From positions 8,561,967-8,625,966 of the forward strand of contig JAQFVV010012416.1 in NCBI GenBank assembly GCA_028023455.1: 64,000 nucleotides of DNA, written 5' to 3'. The DNA comes from Epiperipatus broadwayi (taxonomy: Eukaryota > Onychophora > Udeonychophora > Euonychophora > Peripatidae). Each line of letters opens with the position of its first letter. Within the stretch, counting starts at the first letter, position 1. Of this stretch, positions 1 through 11,319 are shown piece by piece. The translations under genes and the position numbers were made by a program. The notes below the pieces were generated by a model. It saw only the letters and a list, made by a program, of their open reading frames with translations, was not told where the DNA came from and ran no database searches.

Positions 1-510
1 GTCCCTCAAATAATATCATGCTGTCAGATGCACATTCCTGTCAGCGTGGTTTTATGCTAGCATCTTTATATTGCATTGGTTGTGACTATATATCTGGAAT
101 CAGGCATTGGTTTGGCTACAAAATTTTAGTCTGAGATTGAATGATTTGTTTTGAAAAGTTATTAACTGTGGAATCTATGTAGCCTATCTATACCCAACAT
201 GCTAAAGTAAAATATTATTAAAATGTCCATCTGTGCAGACTATTTAAAATAGTAATTCAAATTTAAAAATTAATGTTAAAATCTAAATATACATTTTATT
301 CCTGAATTTTAAATGTGCATTAGTAAAATCTGTTGTGTTATTAGTACTGGCAGTGGTCTAGTTTATTCTTTTTAATTTTTATTAAAAATATATTTTAATA
401 AATATGTTTTAAACCTCTGCTACTCCATGCGCTAGTGGCAAGGGCTGGTGGTCGCAATAAAATGTTTATGTAAAAGTTGAATCTTTAACTTACGTATCTG
501 CCTACTATAT
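1..510 (+). repeat. 3' part of a ~2.2 kb LTR-like repeat (truncated by window start)
   Basis: Bases 1-230 align by eye with 2096-2290 and 59936-60140 (shared blocks such as AATATCATGCTGT and ATATATCTGGAA). Bases 415-460 match the 'ctctgctactccatg..gctagtggcaagggctgg' block near the end of the other copies, at 2505-2535 and 60335-60365. The final ~90 bp tail seen in the full copies is missing. The next copy starts immediately at about 511, so the two units are joined head to tail. No coding potential is seen. It could be one LTR of an element lying to the left, or one monomer of a tandem arrangement. Confidence 0.6.
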
Positions 511-2743
511 TATAATGGGATATATATATATGTGTTACATTTAAATTCTAATACGTAATGTTTTGTAAATATCTAATACTGAATTAAAAACACAAATGTT
601 CAAAATACACAAATAACGAATAATTAATTTACAAATGTTTGATTTAAATATTAAAATAAGCTTTAAAAAAATTATAGAATCAAAACAAAGATTCTAATCT
701 TTAAATAAAGTATAAAATAAAAACCTTTTTAATAATAGTGAAGATTTTTTAATTTTTAAATATAAAAATTACAAACGGATCCTTTGGGCAAAATGACCTT
801 TGAAAAAATGATTACGAAATAGATAAGCATTCCCACCCAGAGATAGAGACACAGATCTCAGTGGAAAACCCAAAATCTACTTGGCCACAAACTGAATTAA
901 CCAATAAAATAGTGATATGGAATATGTTTGATGAATCCTGTATTCCAGAGATAAGGTGCCTGAGGACTATAAAAAGAAAATCCAAAACAATAATTAATTA
1001 GAGAGAGAATTAAAAAATTAAATTTTGAATTCTGTAAGCTTTGCTGAAAGTAAAATATTTAAAAATATATATATTGTCACCGTCACTAAGAATGTAATCC
1101 GTTTCTTCGTGCTTCCTTCGGTTCGGCCGGCTGAAGGCAGCTTTCATCTCCACGGATCCCAGGATCGAACCACTGGTACCATCTTCAGAAAAACATTGTA
1201 AATGCATCTTCATAAATCGTCATCGCCCATAAGAAATGGATCTTGTATAAATTCAGATCTTCATCGTGAAGGAACGAGCCCGGAGAAAGAAAGGAACGTA
1301 TACATTTTAAACAAAAAAACATTATAAACTCTTAATTTAAAATCTCAGAACTTTATTTTCCTTTAAAGGTGAATTATAGACTTTCTCTCTTTTGATCAAA
1401 TCTGAACTCTATAAACTTTAAAAATTTTAAGACTTATTTAAAATTGAAACATAATCTTTTTAAAATATGTGTTATATGTTTTCATTTATGCTAAGTGTAA
1501 GGTCTGTTTGTAATGGGGTGGGGGGTTGCTATTGCAAACAAATTTAAAGATGAAAATACTTATCGTTGTTTGTGCATTATTAAATTTTAAAAATAGGTTA
1601 AAAATAGTATTAGTAAAAAAATAAGTTAAATATAATGTGTCATTTTAAAATGATTTTTAAAAAAAAGTAAACTAAAGTTTTTTTTTAGAAATAAATTAAT
1701 AATATGATTTAAATCTTAGTTGAGTGTAGGTTGCTGCTAGACTAGTTTAAATATGTTTGTTTAAAAAGGTTTTGATTTCGGACTATTTGTTTCATAGTTG
1801 TGTCAATGCTGATGGAGAGATATATGGATGTTTATATCAATGTAATGTGAAGTGTGTTAGCACCTAGGGTGACGAGTCCAACTGAATGCATGACCACAAA
1901 GAGGTAGTCATATCATTGAAATGGATGCAGATGTATTTCCTGCACCATTGACCCATTCCAGCTCTATGGATTGAGAAGATAAGTCGGCAAGATAGGACCG
2001 CTCTCCCATCCATACATAGCGTTTTCTCTTTATATTACATGCATGATTCCTTTGCCAGATAGAAGTACATTCCTATACTGGTTGAAGCTCATGTTTTCTC
2101 TAATAATATCATGCTGTTCAGATGCACATTCCTGTCATTCTATGCTAACATGTTCACATTACATTGGTTGCTGATATATATCTGGAAGCAAGCGTTGGTG
2201 TGGCTGTGGACTTTTAGCCTGGAATCAAATGTTTGAAGATCTTTTAAATGTGTCGTCTGGGTAGCTCATCTATACTGTACATTTCTAAGATTAAAAAAAA
2301 ATAAATAAAAGTTAAAACAAATAAAAGAATAGTAAATGGTAATGAAACAAACATAATTTTTTTTATATATAATCATTTTTCAAATTTGTGTGTCGCCACT
2401 TATATATATATGTAAATAAAATTTTTGTGTTATTAATACTGACAGTGATTGCTTTTGTTATTCTTTATTTAAAAAATGTATTTAATAAATGTTTTTAAAC
2501 CTCTGCTACTTCATGAGCTAGTGACTAGGGCTGGCGGTCATGATCTTAACAATGCATATCTGTCTACATTATAAATTTTCTAGGTTCGAATGGCCTAATG
2601 GCGCCCTCGTATGGCAGATACAGTAAGATGGATTGATCACAAATTCCTGACTGTTATAATATAAATTTTCCAGGTTCAAATGGCCTGGTGGCACTCTGTA
2701 GTGCAGATACTGTAAGACTTTATGATCACTAAATTCCCGACCG

Positions 2744-2748
<5 letters not shown>
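511..2748 (+). mobile_element. LTR-like repeat, copy A (~2.24 kb, probable solo LTR)
   Basis: Near end-to-end similarity to 58350-60493 and weaker similarity to the reverse copy at 37759-40000. The start contains a TA run followed by GTTACATTTAAATTCTAATA, and the end is GACCGTTATAAT. A CCAAT motif (901-905) and a TATA box (968-975) sit ~400-460 bp inside, as in the other copies, which fits a Pol II promoter in an LTR. The tail contains an ~85-bp tandem duplication (about 2570-2655 and 2656-2748), each part holding 'ggcctggtggc' and 'gcagatac..taag'. No primer-binding site or gag/pol reading frame follows, so this looks like a solo LTR. A large non-autonomous DNA transposon is the alternative. 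Confidence 0.55.
901..975 (+). promoter_or_regulatory. CCAAT and TATA motifs in LTR-like copy A
   Basis: CCAAT at 901-905 and TATAAAAA at 968-975. The same pair occurs in copy B (58808-58812 and 58876-58883) and, reversed, in copy C (ATTGG 39600-39604 and TTTTTATA 39507-39514). Conservation of the pair across diverged copies supports a Pol II promoter of the repeat; activity is not shown. Confidence 0.4.
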
Positions 2749-2749
<1 letters not shown>

Positions 2750-2779
<30 letters not shown>

Positions 2780-2950
2780 GATCACATCTTACATATCCCA
2801 CCAGTAAAATAGGGGATGTGGGCTATTGCTAGAGATCCTCATTCCATAAATAGAAAAGATTCCCGCATACCATTTTTTTTAAAAATCTAATTTACATACT
2901 GTACTTTATTTGCATATTGATCTTTGCCACTATATATATATATATATATA
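2750..2950. repeat. (TA)n microsatellites
   Basis: Two TA runs, about 2749-2774 and 2930-2951, separated by unremarkable AT-rich DNA. Confidence 0.8.
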
Positions 2951-2959
2951 TTGAACTGG

Positions 2960-3410
2960 GTCAGAGAAAATTGCTCTGATTATATATTTTAAAATCTCGA
3001 TTTTTACTCAGGCTGCACTTCCATTATGGCAGCAGACTGTCCCTTCAAGCAGAGAAGTATAATATCACAGATAGCTTAAACATCCACGATACCTATAACC
3101 AGATCAAGGCTATACAAAGTACAATGTATGATCACATTTCCAGGCTATAGCACTTCTTGACTTCTAGATTTAAACCCCTATCACCCAGAGCACTTTATCT
3201 GTTTTGAGGATTAACCTCAGGTGCCAGCTAACCACAGATTACATAGTCAGTATGCCTGGAGCACTTGATATATCCCAAGCTAGCTCCTTTTCTCAATTGT
3301 GGGGGGGGGGTCATTGACACACTTGCCCAATACATATAGCTATTTATAAAGTAATCTATTAGTGATGCAGTTATAAGAGAGAGAATCAATCGGACAACAA
3401 TGAGGCAGAA
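2960..3410. other. Intergenic stretch, nothing recognised
   Basis: Unique-looking DNA with somewhat higher G+C than its surroundings and a G run at about 3300-3310. No supported coding or RNA feature. Confidence 0.4.
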
Positions 3411-3412
3411 AA

Positions 3413-3425
3413 ATATTTTATTTTA
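3413..3425 (-). promoter_or_regulatory. Possible poly(A) signal for the 3.7-3.9 kb candidate exon
   Basis: On the minus strand this reads AAAATAAAAT, containing AATAAA, about 250 nt downstream of the stop codon at 3673-3675. In DNA this AT-rich such a hexamer is common by chance, so it only weakly supports a transcript end here. Confidence 0.2.
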
Positions 3426-3672
3426 CACACACACATAATTATAACATGATATAATAAAAAATTACATATACACACACATCTATTTCTAATACAATATAAT
3501 AAGAATTTATGGATGCAATATTAATAATTACATTGGCTGTAACTATTAGAGTTCATTAAAGTTCTTTCATTCATATATATGTGTAAACCTTTAGAATGTG
3601 AGAATAAGAATTGTATTTACCTAGGATTTTAGCATGTCACACTTTTAAGGAATCAGTTTCTTGCTTGTTTTC

Positions 3673-3948
3673 TTATTTCGATAAATAACCAGTTGGCTTT
3701 TTTTCCATCAATGGTTTTGGCTTCTTATTAATTTTCAGTTTGCAATGAGGGAGAGAGTGATATTGGTATTTCACAGATCGTGAGGTGGGCATGTGTTCCA
3801 GGTGGAAAACATCTGATGTTACTGAGAACTGGGATTGAAGGCTGGCCACACACTTCAGTTGTTCTTTAGCACCATATGCTGCTAGCTCAGCCTTCAGTGA
3901 AGATAGGTAGATGCACACATGCTTGAAACATGGATGGCTTTTCACCAT
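3673..3948 (-). CDS. Candidate terminal coding exon of an unidentified host gene
   Basis: Open for 92 codons including the stop (91 residues) in a window where most open frames are AT-rich chance runs. It has a balanced amino-acid composition with Cys, His, Pro and Lys spread throughout (for example SLKAELAAYGAKEQ, KCVASLQSQF, HCKLKINKKPKP), and it is clearly richer in G+C than its flanks. The frame is closed upstream by a TAA seven codons before the Met at 3946-3948. It may therefore start at that Met or, more likely for a fragment with no initiator context, be entered from a splice site just upstream (AAAG/AG). A Lys/Pro-rich C-terminus ends in GYLSK. I recognise no domain, signal peptide or membrane segment and do not know the family. 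It matches none of the repeat families in the window. It could still be an unrecognised transposon fragment or chance. Confidence 0.35.
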   Translation of the reverse strand: MVKSHPCFKHVCIYLSSLKAELAAYGAKEQLKCVASLQSQFSVTSDVFHLEHMPTSRSVKYQYHSLPHCKLKINKKPKPLMEKKPTGYLSK

Positions 3949-3999
3949 CTTCTCTTTAAAAATTTTTATAAGACAGTAGTGTTGAACAATAATTTTGCT

Positions 4000-5830
4000 G
4001 CATCTGAAACAATCTGACTAGCAATAATAATGACAATAACAATAATTACTCATTTCTTGGTCCTTTCATATGTTTTTTTCTCATTGTTTCTATTTATTGT
4101 CCATCAATCTAGTTTAATTAATTATATATTTTCTTAAATAATTTTTGCATTCCATTTTAATCTAATCTCTTGTTAGATTAATACTTCGATAAGATAGTAT
4201 CCATAGTCTTTTCCTTTATTTCTTTAATTAGTTCAAATTGGAGTTTTCTTTTATCATCCAAGTAATCTTTAATGAATTGAAAATTTTAAGTTTTCTTTTT
4301 ACAAATTATATTTTTAGTTTAATTTCATTTTTACATTTTTATTGTCGTTATTTTTTTTTTCTACATTTATAAAAGAGAACTAGTTTCAACTGTTATTTAG
4401 AACTATTCCCCTCCCCCCTACTCCCTCTTTAATACTCTTTTATTTGTAAAAGAAAAAGATGATGCAATACATTCACCAGTGGTACAATACATATGTATTT
4501 AATAATGCAGTTAGTCTTAGCATTGTGATTCTGGCAGTAACTTGCCAAAAGCTAGCTCAGTGTTTCTTGAGTCTTATGGTATTATATTTATCTTATCATA
4601 TTAACTTCAACAGTATAAGTTTTGTATGATTATCTACTTTATTAAATATATTCATCAGTTATCTTCATTCTGAGGCATGAAATTTATCTATGCTGATGTT
4701 ATTGTTTTGACTTTTCAAAAGAGATTCTGTCCTAAAATACAAAAGTCTCTCAGAGGGTATAGATTTAATTTTTTTTTTAAAGATTGTCTTAGTCCTAATC
4801 CAGGAAAGTCAATATCCTCAATTTTTCATCTGAACAATGGGGAATAAATACCCATATAATCTTCAAACTGTTGTCAAGGCATAAAAGATGTGTGTGTATA
4901 TATATATTGTGCCAGGCATGTTTAATGTGGCCAAGCACAACTTAAGGTTAAATGAATAAATGGTCTAAAATTTTTTAAATAGTCATTAAAGACGGGGGGT
5001 TATACAATTTATATAATCAATATTCGTTATAAATTGAGAGAGAGAAATGTGGCGATAATATAAACTCACACACATACATTTAAAGCCGATATTTAAAGGC
5101 TTAGAAATATGAATTTGTAATTTGATTTTTGTTTGTTTTTATTATTATTTTTTTAAAGAGAAAGAAACTCCAAAATGTAATTATAATTTTGAAGATTTTT
5201 GTTTTGTTTGTTAAAAGAAATGCTAACACGTTAATTTACAATTTGTCAGTACATATTTATTTATTTTTTTGTGAGTGCTTACAATCAATGTAAAAGGGGG
5301 AATTTAACATGCTATTATTTAAAAATAATTTCAAAATCGGAGTTGTAATGGATATTTTTCTCTTTAGTTGCATTTGAGCAAAGGAGGGGGGCCATTGTCT
5401 TAAATTTAGAAAAAGCCTAAAGGCATTCTGGTTTCCTGTCCACTCTAAAATAATTCTAACTGGACAAAAAGAATTTAATTAAACTTGCAATAATGCATGG
5501 AGAGAGGAATGCTCAAGTTATGTAAAACATTTTTTTATTAAAACAAAAAAAACTTCGATTGTGATATTGGAAATAATAAAAAAGTAAAAAGATGTTATCA
5601 TTTATTGAAATTGTCATCAGAGATATTGAGATCTGAATGGATATAAATAAAACTAATTGGAAATGGAATTTTTGAGATCACTTGGGCGATTACATTGGAA
5701 TGTTTTATGAATCAGCTAAACCAATTAGTAAAACTAAAACCAATTCAATAAGATTTAATTATTTAATTTTGTGTTGTGGAGGGGATACCTGAATTGAGAT
5801 TATATTGAGGTGGGATATCTGTTTTGAAGT
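4000..5830. other. AT-rich intergenic stretch
   Basis: No supported gene. At 4865-4915 a block (CAAACTGTTGTCAAGGCA followed by a TA run and TTGTGCCA) is shared with 12783-12830, so a short dispersed repeat is present. The rest shows only homopolymer and simple-sequence DNA. Confidence 0.4.
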
Positions 5831-5831
5831 T

Positions 5832-5945
5832 GCGAGAGGGCAGTTTTTACTTTTACTTCTTGAAGAGAGCAGTTTACCTTTGCTTTTCAAAAAGATCAGT
5901 TTACCTTTGATTTTTCAAAGAGAGCAGTTCACTTTTGTCTTGCTG
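5832..5945 (+). repeat. Short tandem repeat, ~30-bp unit, about four copies
   Basis: Successive degenerate units of the form 'agagagcagtttacctttg..tttttcaa' are visible at about 5832, 5868, 5898 and 5920. Some contain CAGTTTACCTTTG exactly. No coding meaning is seen. Confidence 0.55.
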
Positions 5946-6761
5946 TTAAAAAGGTAAATCTTATTGGGAGCCTATTTCTATGTTCAGGAAGCTAATGCTA
6001 TTCTGGGAAACACACAAAGTCATGCAACTTTTTAATCATGCTAATTCTGATACCTTATAAGCCGGAAGATTTATTCTAATCAAAAGAAAAAGAAATAATA
6101 CTCATTTCATCATTCTAAATCAATGGACATTAATCCAGGCCATCATTAGAATAATCTAGCAGTTAACCAGTCAGTTGATTCTGATGGAAGCGTAACTACA
6201 ACATGCCATCGAAGCCTGCAGTTAACCTAGGATTCATAAAACAAGAAAGGACAATCTATAGTGCTTAATATCCTGTTTAATATACATCTCTCCAACTTAA
6301 AGATGCCAATCAAGCCTTTGCCTGCCTATAAAATGATTATGGAGTAGAAGCCTACCTCTGTGTGTCTGTCCATCTCCGCTCCAGCTGACCCAACATAATG
6401 TAAAAGCCGAGATCACCAAACACCAAAGTGATGATGACTAATTCTACGAACTTGTACCACCATCAAGTCCAGTCCTTGTTGCAGTTGATGAACAGATAGA
6501 CTGCCCACTCAAAGTCCATAGAAGGACGAAGCCTACAAACTTTGTCGGGTATACTATAATTTTTGTATGTGTGTGTTTATTATATAACAAGTTAATATCC
6601 ACTTCATAAATATATTTATGTAAATACGCAAACCAATACACCTTGTATATAACATTAATTTTTCCTTATTCGTTTAATACATGTGTGTGCGTTTATAATC
6701 CACAGAGCACTATCTCCCATATTAATTATTTAATATACTTTTATTATTAAGAAATTTCTTT

Positions 6762-7960
6762 GGTTGTCATCGATGAGCAGATATATCCCACTGGATGGCA
6801 CTGTTTTTGTGCTAAAACACATAAAAATGCCATTTCCGCGGCCGACACCTTCAAACCTAAATTTTCTATAATACAACTTTTTTGTTGTGCTACAGATTGC
6901 AGGCTGCTATGTCGCATCACAGTACAGCATGTATGTTTTACACCGCAAATACATTTTCCGAATTCGCATAGTTTATAAAATGATTACGGCTTGGGGAGAG
7001 GGTGTGTTTTTTTGAATTGGATGGAAATGTTGTTTTCATTGGATTTTTTTTTATTTTAAAGTATTGAAATGTTCAGATTTTGTAAAGTAATAATTAACAG
7101 ACTTTTTACCACTGTAGTGTATTGAAGTTTTAAGTAGTAAATGTTGACGAGATATATGTATAAAGTTATTTTGAATTAGGTAATGAGTCAAATAACATAC
7201 TGTTCGTAACATTCCATGAGACATTTTAAGATTGTACAGTGTGTATATTTTTGAAATAAAAAAAAAAGCGTTGTCATTGTTTAAAAAAGTTTTAGTTTCT
7301 TTCTTTTCTCCGACTACTGTTATTCTTTGTTGAATATAGTTTACGTTTATTGTTATCATTTATTTTATAGATGTTAGTAAAAAAAATATTTACAAAAATA
7401 CGATTTTGATATTTTTTATTTTAACCCTAAACCTAACCCTAAAACTAACTCTAAAGCTAACTCTAAAACTAACCCTAAACTAACCCTAAAACTAACCCTA
7501 AAACTAACACTAATCCTAACCCTAAAGCTAACCCTAATCCTAACCCTAAAACTAACCTAAACGTAAATGTAACAAGTTTTACTTTTAGTTATCATTCTAT
7601 TTGAAATAAAAACTAGCGGTAAACAACAAAAAAAAAAAGCCGTAACCCCAGTAAAAAAAATCTCCGATAGAAAATTGATTTTTTCTAATAAAAAGAAAAC
7701 TAAAAAAGACGAATCAAATTGTAATTTGTTTATTTTATTTTACATTTATTATTATCATTTAATTTGTATACATTAATAAAAAATAATATTTAAAATTAAG
7801 TAATATTTAAAAAAGACGATTTTTTTTTTGTTTTTATTTTTGCATTACAAAAAACACATCAAAATGATTATAATTAACGGCCCGTGAATGATTATATTTT
7901 ATAATTTTAGTGTGATAACTGCGCCATTGAGTGGGATTTAGCAGCTATTCTATGACAACC
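6762..7960. mobile_element. TIR DNA element (~1.2 kb) containing telomere-like repeats
   Basis: The left end begins GGTTGTCATCGATGAGCAGA and the right end, read in reverse, begins GGTTGTCATAGAATAGCTGC. The similarity continues for ~42 bp (both then read ATCCCACT..ATGGC). The element is bounded by ATTTCTTT (6754-6761) and ATTTCCTT (7961-7968), a 7-of-8-bp target duplication. No transposase frame is visible, so it is non-autonomous. The open frames inside (6760-6978 and 7051-7359) do not look coding. An 8-9 bp duplication fits several superfamilies (hAT, Merlin, MULE). The GG.. terminus is not typical of hAT, so I do not assign it. Confidence 0.6.
7424..7561 (+). repeat. Degenerate telomere-like (AACCCT)n tract
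   Basis: About 138 bp built from AACCCTAA, AACTCTAAA, AACCCTAAAACT and AACCCTAATCCT variants, i.e. TTAGGG-type repeats on the minus strand with a drifting 6/9/12-bp period. It lies inside the TIR element at 6762-7960, so it is interstitial and probably carried by the element rather than marking a chromosome end. It resembles the telomere repeat of most non-arthropod animals. Confidence 0.75.
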
Positions 7961-7969
7961 ATTTCCTTT

Positions 7970-8955
7970 ATTTAGTTTAACAATTATTTCGACAAGTATT
8001 TCTATATGCTTACAATTTGTTTTATAAAATGATTTATGTATTGTATGATTTTCATTATATATTTATTCAATTTGGGAACTTTGATTTTATATTTATGTTA
8101 TAAATGGTAGGGGATATTGGGTTAATAAAAGATATTATAATTCTAAAGTGACTACTGACATATATTTATATATATATCACTTACTTTCTCTAACCCCATA
8201 TTAATTAGTTATACAAGTTTTCCGATCCCCATTCTTTTAACTGAGTATAAGAGTAGATCCTTATTTTCACGAGGATACTTATTTATTATTTTTGTATGAA
8301 TAATTATTTATCGGCACATATGCCCTAATGTTATTTGAACTTGCATATCCTTTCAGGAGGAGAGTTAAATTTCCTTCTGAGAGTGGGGCGAGGGGTTGGT
8401 TTAGAGTCATCCCTCAAAAGTATGTAAGAATTCATCTTTCTATAAGTATCTTCTGTGTCCTTAGCACTATTACAGTAAAGTCTTTGAATTTCTTCTTACT
8501 CCGGCATGTCGCCATATTTCTTGTCATGTTTGATTTATGTGCATGCTCATATTAACGGAGTAAATGATAACTGATATATATATATATATATATATATATA
8601 AGTCAAATTTTGATTTACAAATATATAAATTTGATATTATATATTAATTTGAATTTGAATTTCGTAATCAAAGGATGAAAATAAGTTTTACAAACATACA
8701 ATTCTATTGCTACAATTAGTTTGGGTAGTTAATTGATATGAGAAACATATGCCTGGATCCTACACTAATTTAAGTGGCTGAAGTAGTAAGGTAAAAGAAA
8801 AAAGTGGAAATTTTTTTTAAAAAGGTACAGAGATAAGAGGGAAAACACTGTTGCTAATATTACATGTAAATATATTCACTCCTACATTTTGTTTTGCATT
8901 AAACAGATTGATATTAGCAACTATGATAGTAATGCTTCGTGTACTCTGCAAAGAT
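7970..8955. other. AT-rich intergenic stretch with one G+C-richer island
   Basis: Nothing secure. A (TA)n run lies at about 8574-8600. The island at 8340-8420 has splice-like borders (TTTCAG before GAGGAG at 8359, and AAAA/GTATGTAAG at about 8416-8425) around a short open frame, reported only as a weak exon candidate in the findings. Confidence 0.3.
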
Positions 8956-8961
8956 ATTATG

Positions 8962-9341
8962 AAGGACTTGAACTCAGATTTTCACGCTCCCTGCAGCTAT
9001 CCATTCTATCTTATATTATTGATACATATGACCACATAATGTGAAAAAGATAAATGATCTCCAAAATACATATTTCATGTTGAACTAGCACTCATCAGTT
9101 GGTTCAGATCCTCACCTCCCACACATATATACAATCAGTGATCAGTTTATATAAAGATAGCAAATTCTCAAACTTTTATGGACAAGCTTCAATCTTCACC
9201 ACCCTCCAATTCTTTAGCCATCCATTTCATTGAAAATCCGATAATGAAATGCTCAAAATTCTTATTGATTCCAATATTATTGTCATATCCATGTTGAATC
9301 AATACCTGTAGGGAGCTCGAAAAATCTGAGTTCAAGTCCTT
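8962..9341. mobile_element. MITE family 1, copy with clear ~35-bp TIRs (380 bp)
   Basis: Ends are AAGGACTTGAACTCAGATTT and, reversed from the right, the same 20 bases; the similarity continues through CTCCCTRCAGG. The interior has no coding potential. Shared interior blocks (for example CATCAGTTGGT, CTCCCACACATAT and CTTTAGCCAT) identify relatives at 22675-23030, 41708-41772, 45811-46160 and 50043-50205. The target-site duplication is not clear; TAT occurs on both sides but the flanks are AT-rich. Confidence 0.65.
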
Positions 9342-9523
9342 TATAATTACATTAAGTTGTGTATAGAAAATATACATGTATTTAAATATACAAAGATGTC
9401 TAACTGATAAGAATTTAAGTAGACTAAATTAAATATATATTGTCAGAAAATCATTACACGCAATAATGCATTGCTTCGCCTTTAAGATATAAATCGTAAT
9501 TGTTTTAGTACCACGTATATATG

Positions 9524-9710
9524 TATCATCATTATCATCATAAACTATTATCAATCCACTGCAGGATGAAGGTCTCTCCAAGTTCAATCCAACTTTTCCT
9601 ATCTTTAGCTTCTCTTCTCCACATCACCCCTGCACACTTTTTTATTTCATCCACCCATCTCACATGTGGTCTCTTTCTGGGTCTTTTACAATCTCTTGGA
9701 ATCCAGTTTA
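9524..9710 (-). pseudogene. LINE 3' end: RT C-terminal fragment
   Basis: On the minus strand an uninterrupted frame reads WIPRDCKRPRKRPHVRWMDE, then IKK, a Trp-rich stretch, and ends LQWIDNSL followed by stops. This is the familiar C-terminal tail of animal LINE ORF2 proteins (R/K-rich, RWMDDI..W..A.DR..W). It is followed by a TGATGATGATAATGATGAT 3' tail, typical of RTE-like elements that end in short tandem repeats. The upstream RT domain is absent (5' truncation). The exact clade is not resolved by eye. Confidence 0.65.
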
Positions 9711-9712
9711 AA

Positions 9713-9747
<35 letters not shown>
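9711..9747. repeat. (TA)n(TG)n microsatellite
   Basis: A TA run passing into a TG run directly beside the LINE 3' end. Confidence 0.8.
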
Positions 9748-9749
9748 AA

Positions 9750-10164
9750 ATCACAATCGTTAAATAATATATGTGTTTATGTTTAATCAATTAACCTAAA
9801 AAATATTAAAAATAAAACCGCTTAATCAAGTTTTTTACTAACGAAAATGTAAATTTCTATCTCTTCATTCTTTGATTTAAAAAGGTTTAACTTGCTAAGA
9901 AACTGGGTAAAAGGATAATAAATCCTATTACGGAAAATAGCTTTCATCCTGCAAATCACTTTAAGCTAATAAGCTTTAAGTTCAGACCCCTGACATAACA
10001 AGATAGAAATAAAACCGAATCTCTTATGAGAGCAGCATCGTTTTATGAATTAAGTAACTACGTAGCAACATTTTATAAATAAGTTATATTTATATAGATT
10101 TCAACTCTAAGTATATACTAACAATATACTGTATGTATATATATATATATTAGCTATTGGATAG

Positions 10165-10195
<31 letters not shown>

Positions 10196-10735
10196 CTATT
10201 GGATAGATATATTAACTATTATGTATAAAGTCAATCTTCAAAACTGAAATGATTTCTCCAAATTAATGTATTTACCCGAGTTAATTTTCAATATCTTGGA
10301 GTATCATAATTATGGCATTAATGATTGTAATACAGTTACAGTCTTATGTATTTAAATTTGATATTGTATACATTTGAAAGGTATTTGACCATTGATTTAT
10401 GATATCATTTGCATTTACAATGACCTATGCTTTCTTAATCTGTCTTTTTATTTTTTCTTTGATTATCTTTAACTTTTCTTAGATCAAAAACCTATTCTGT
10501 TGTTTAATATTATGTTCTAGAAATATAAATTTAACAACAGTATTTTTCTTTGTTCTTTTATATTGTGATATGTGTTAAATGATGCATGATTAAACGTTAT
10601 CATGGAATTTAAACAGATAAGATAACATCTGAGCTAAATTAACATCATTAAATTTTAATGAAATGATGTTCTAAGATATTGAAAGCCTGATGCGATAGAT
10701 AGATTAAAATTGAGAAGATCACTTCTGTTTTAAAA
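9750..10735. other. AT-rich intergenic stretch
   Basis: No gene seen. Two TA runs (about 10136-10152 and 10165-10192) are each followed by TTAGCTATTGGATAGATATA, a small local tandem duplication around a microsatellite. Confidence 0.4.
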
Positions 10736-10739
10736 TAAC

Positions 10740-11315
10740 ATATAAAGTCATCTATGTTTTGCAGATGATGCAATTGTTTGTTTTTTTCAAATAATGCTTT
10801 AGAGCTTTAAGAAATGTTGCAAGAGTTATAAGATGAAGGTAAGAAAGTAGGATTAAAAGTAAATGTTGTGTTTGAAAAAAAATGTTTTTAATAAATGTAC
10901 TTTACCAGTTCTTATTTATGTATCTGAGACTTAGATATTTCACAAAAGAGCATATAGAGACTTCAGACTATTAAATGAAGTATGAAGAGATTCACGTTAG
11001 GAATAACAAGAAGAGATTGAAAATGAACTACATGGGTAAGAGAACAAACAGGTGTTATTGACATCAGTGAAAGAATTAAGAGACTGAAGTGAAGTTGGAC
11101 TGGATGTATTACTAAAAGAGTTGATAAATAGATGGATAGTTGAAATCTTATAATGGATTCCAAGAAATTGCAAAAGACCTAGAAAAAGAGCATATGTGAG
11201 ATGGATGGTAAAATAAGGAAGTGTGATGGGATCATTTGAAGAAGAAAGGCTAGAGATTGGAAAAGATGGATTGTAACTTGGAGACATCTTCAATCTGCAG
11301 TAGATTGATAATAGG
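10740..11315 (+). pseudogene. Degenerate LINE RT, palm motif to C-terminus
   Basis: Starting near 10755 a frame reads FADDAIVCFF, the RT catalytic motif C (F/YADD). With frameshifts and stops it is followed by a stretch resembling L..L....GKKVGLKVNV. The distal part (11147-11310) gives WIPRNCKRPRKRAYVRWMV and ends LQSAVD, closely matching the fragment at 9524-9710, so both belong to one LINE family. Several stops and deletions make it clearly dead. The two antisense frames at 10963-11293 are shadows of it. Confidence 0.65.
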
Positions 11316-11319
11316 TTGA

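Noticed and set aside
1010-1213. Minus-strand 67-residue ORF in a G+C-richer patch
   Set aside because: It lies within LTR-like copy A; the matching part of copy B is not open in this frame.
7424-7561. True chromosome end or telomere fusion
   Set aside because: The tract is short, degenerate and enclosed by TIRs with a target duplication.
10963-11293. Two overlapping minus-strand frames of 66 and 98 residues
   Set aside because: Antisense shadows of a LINE fragment that reads sensibly on the plus strand.
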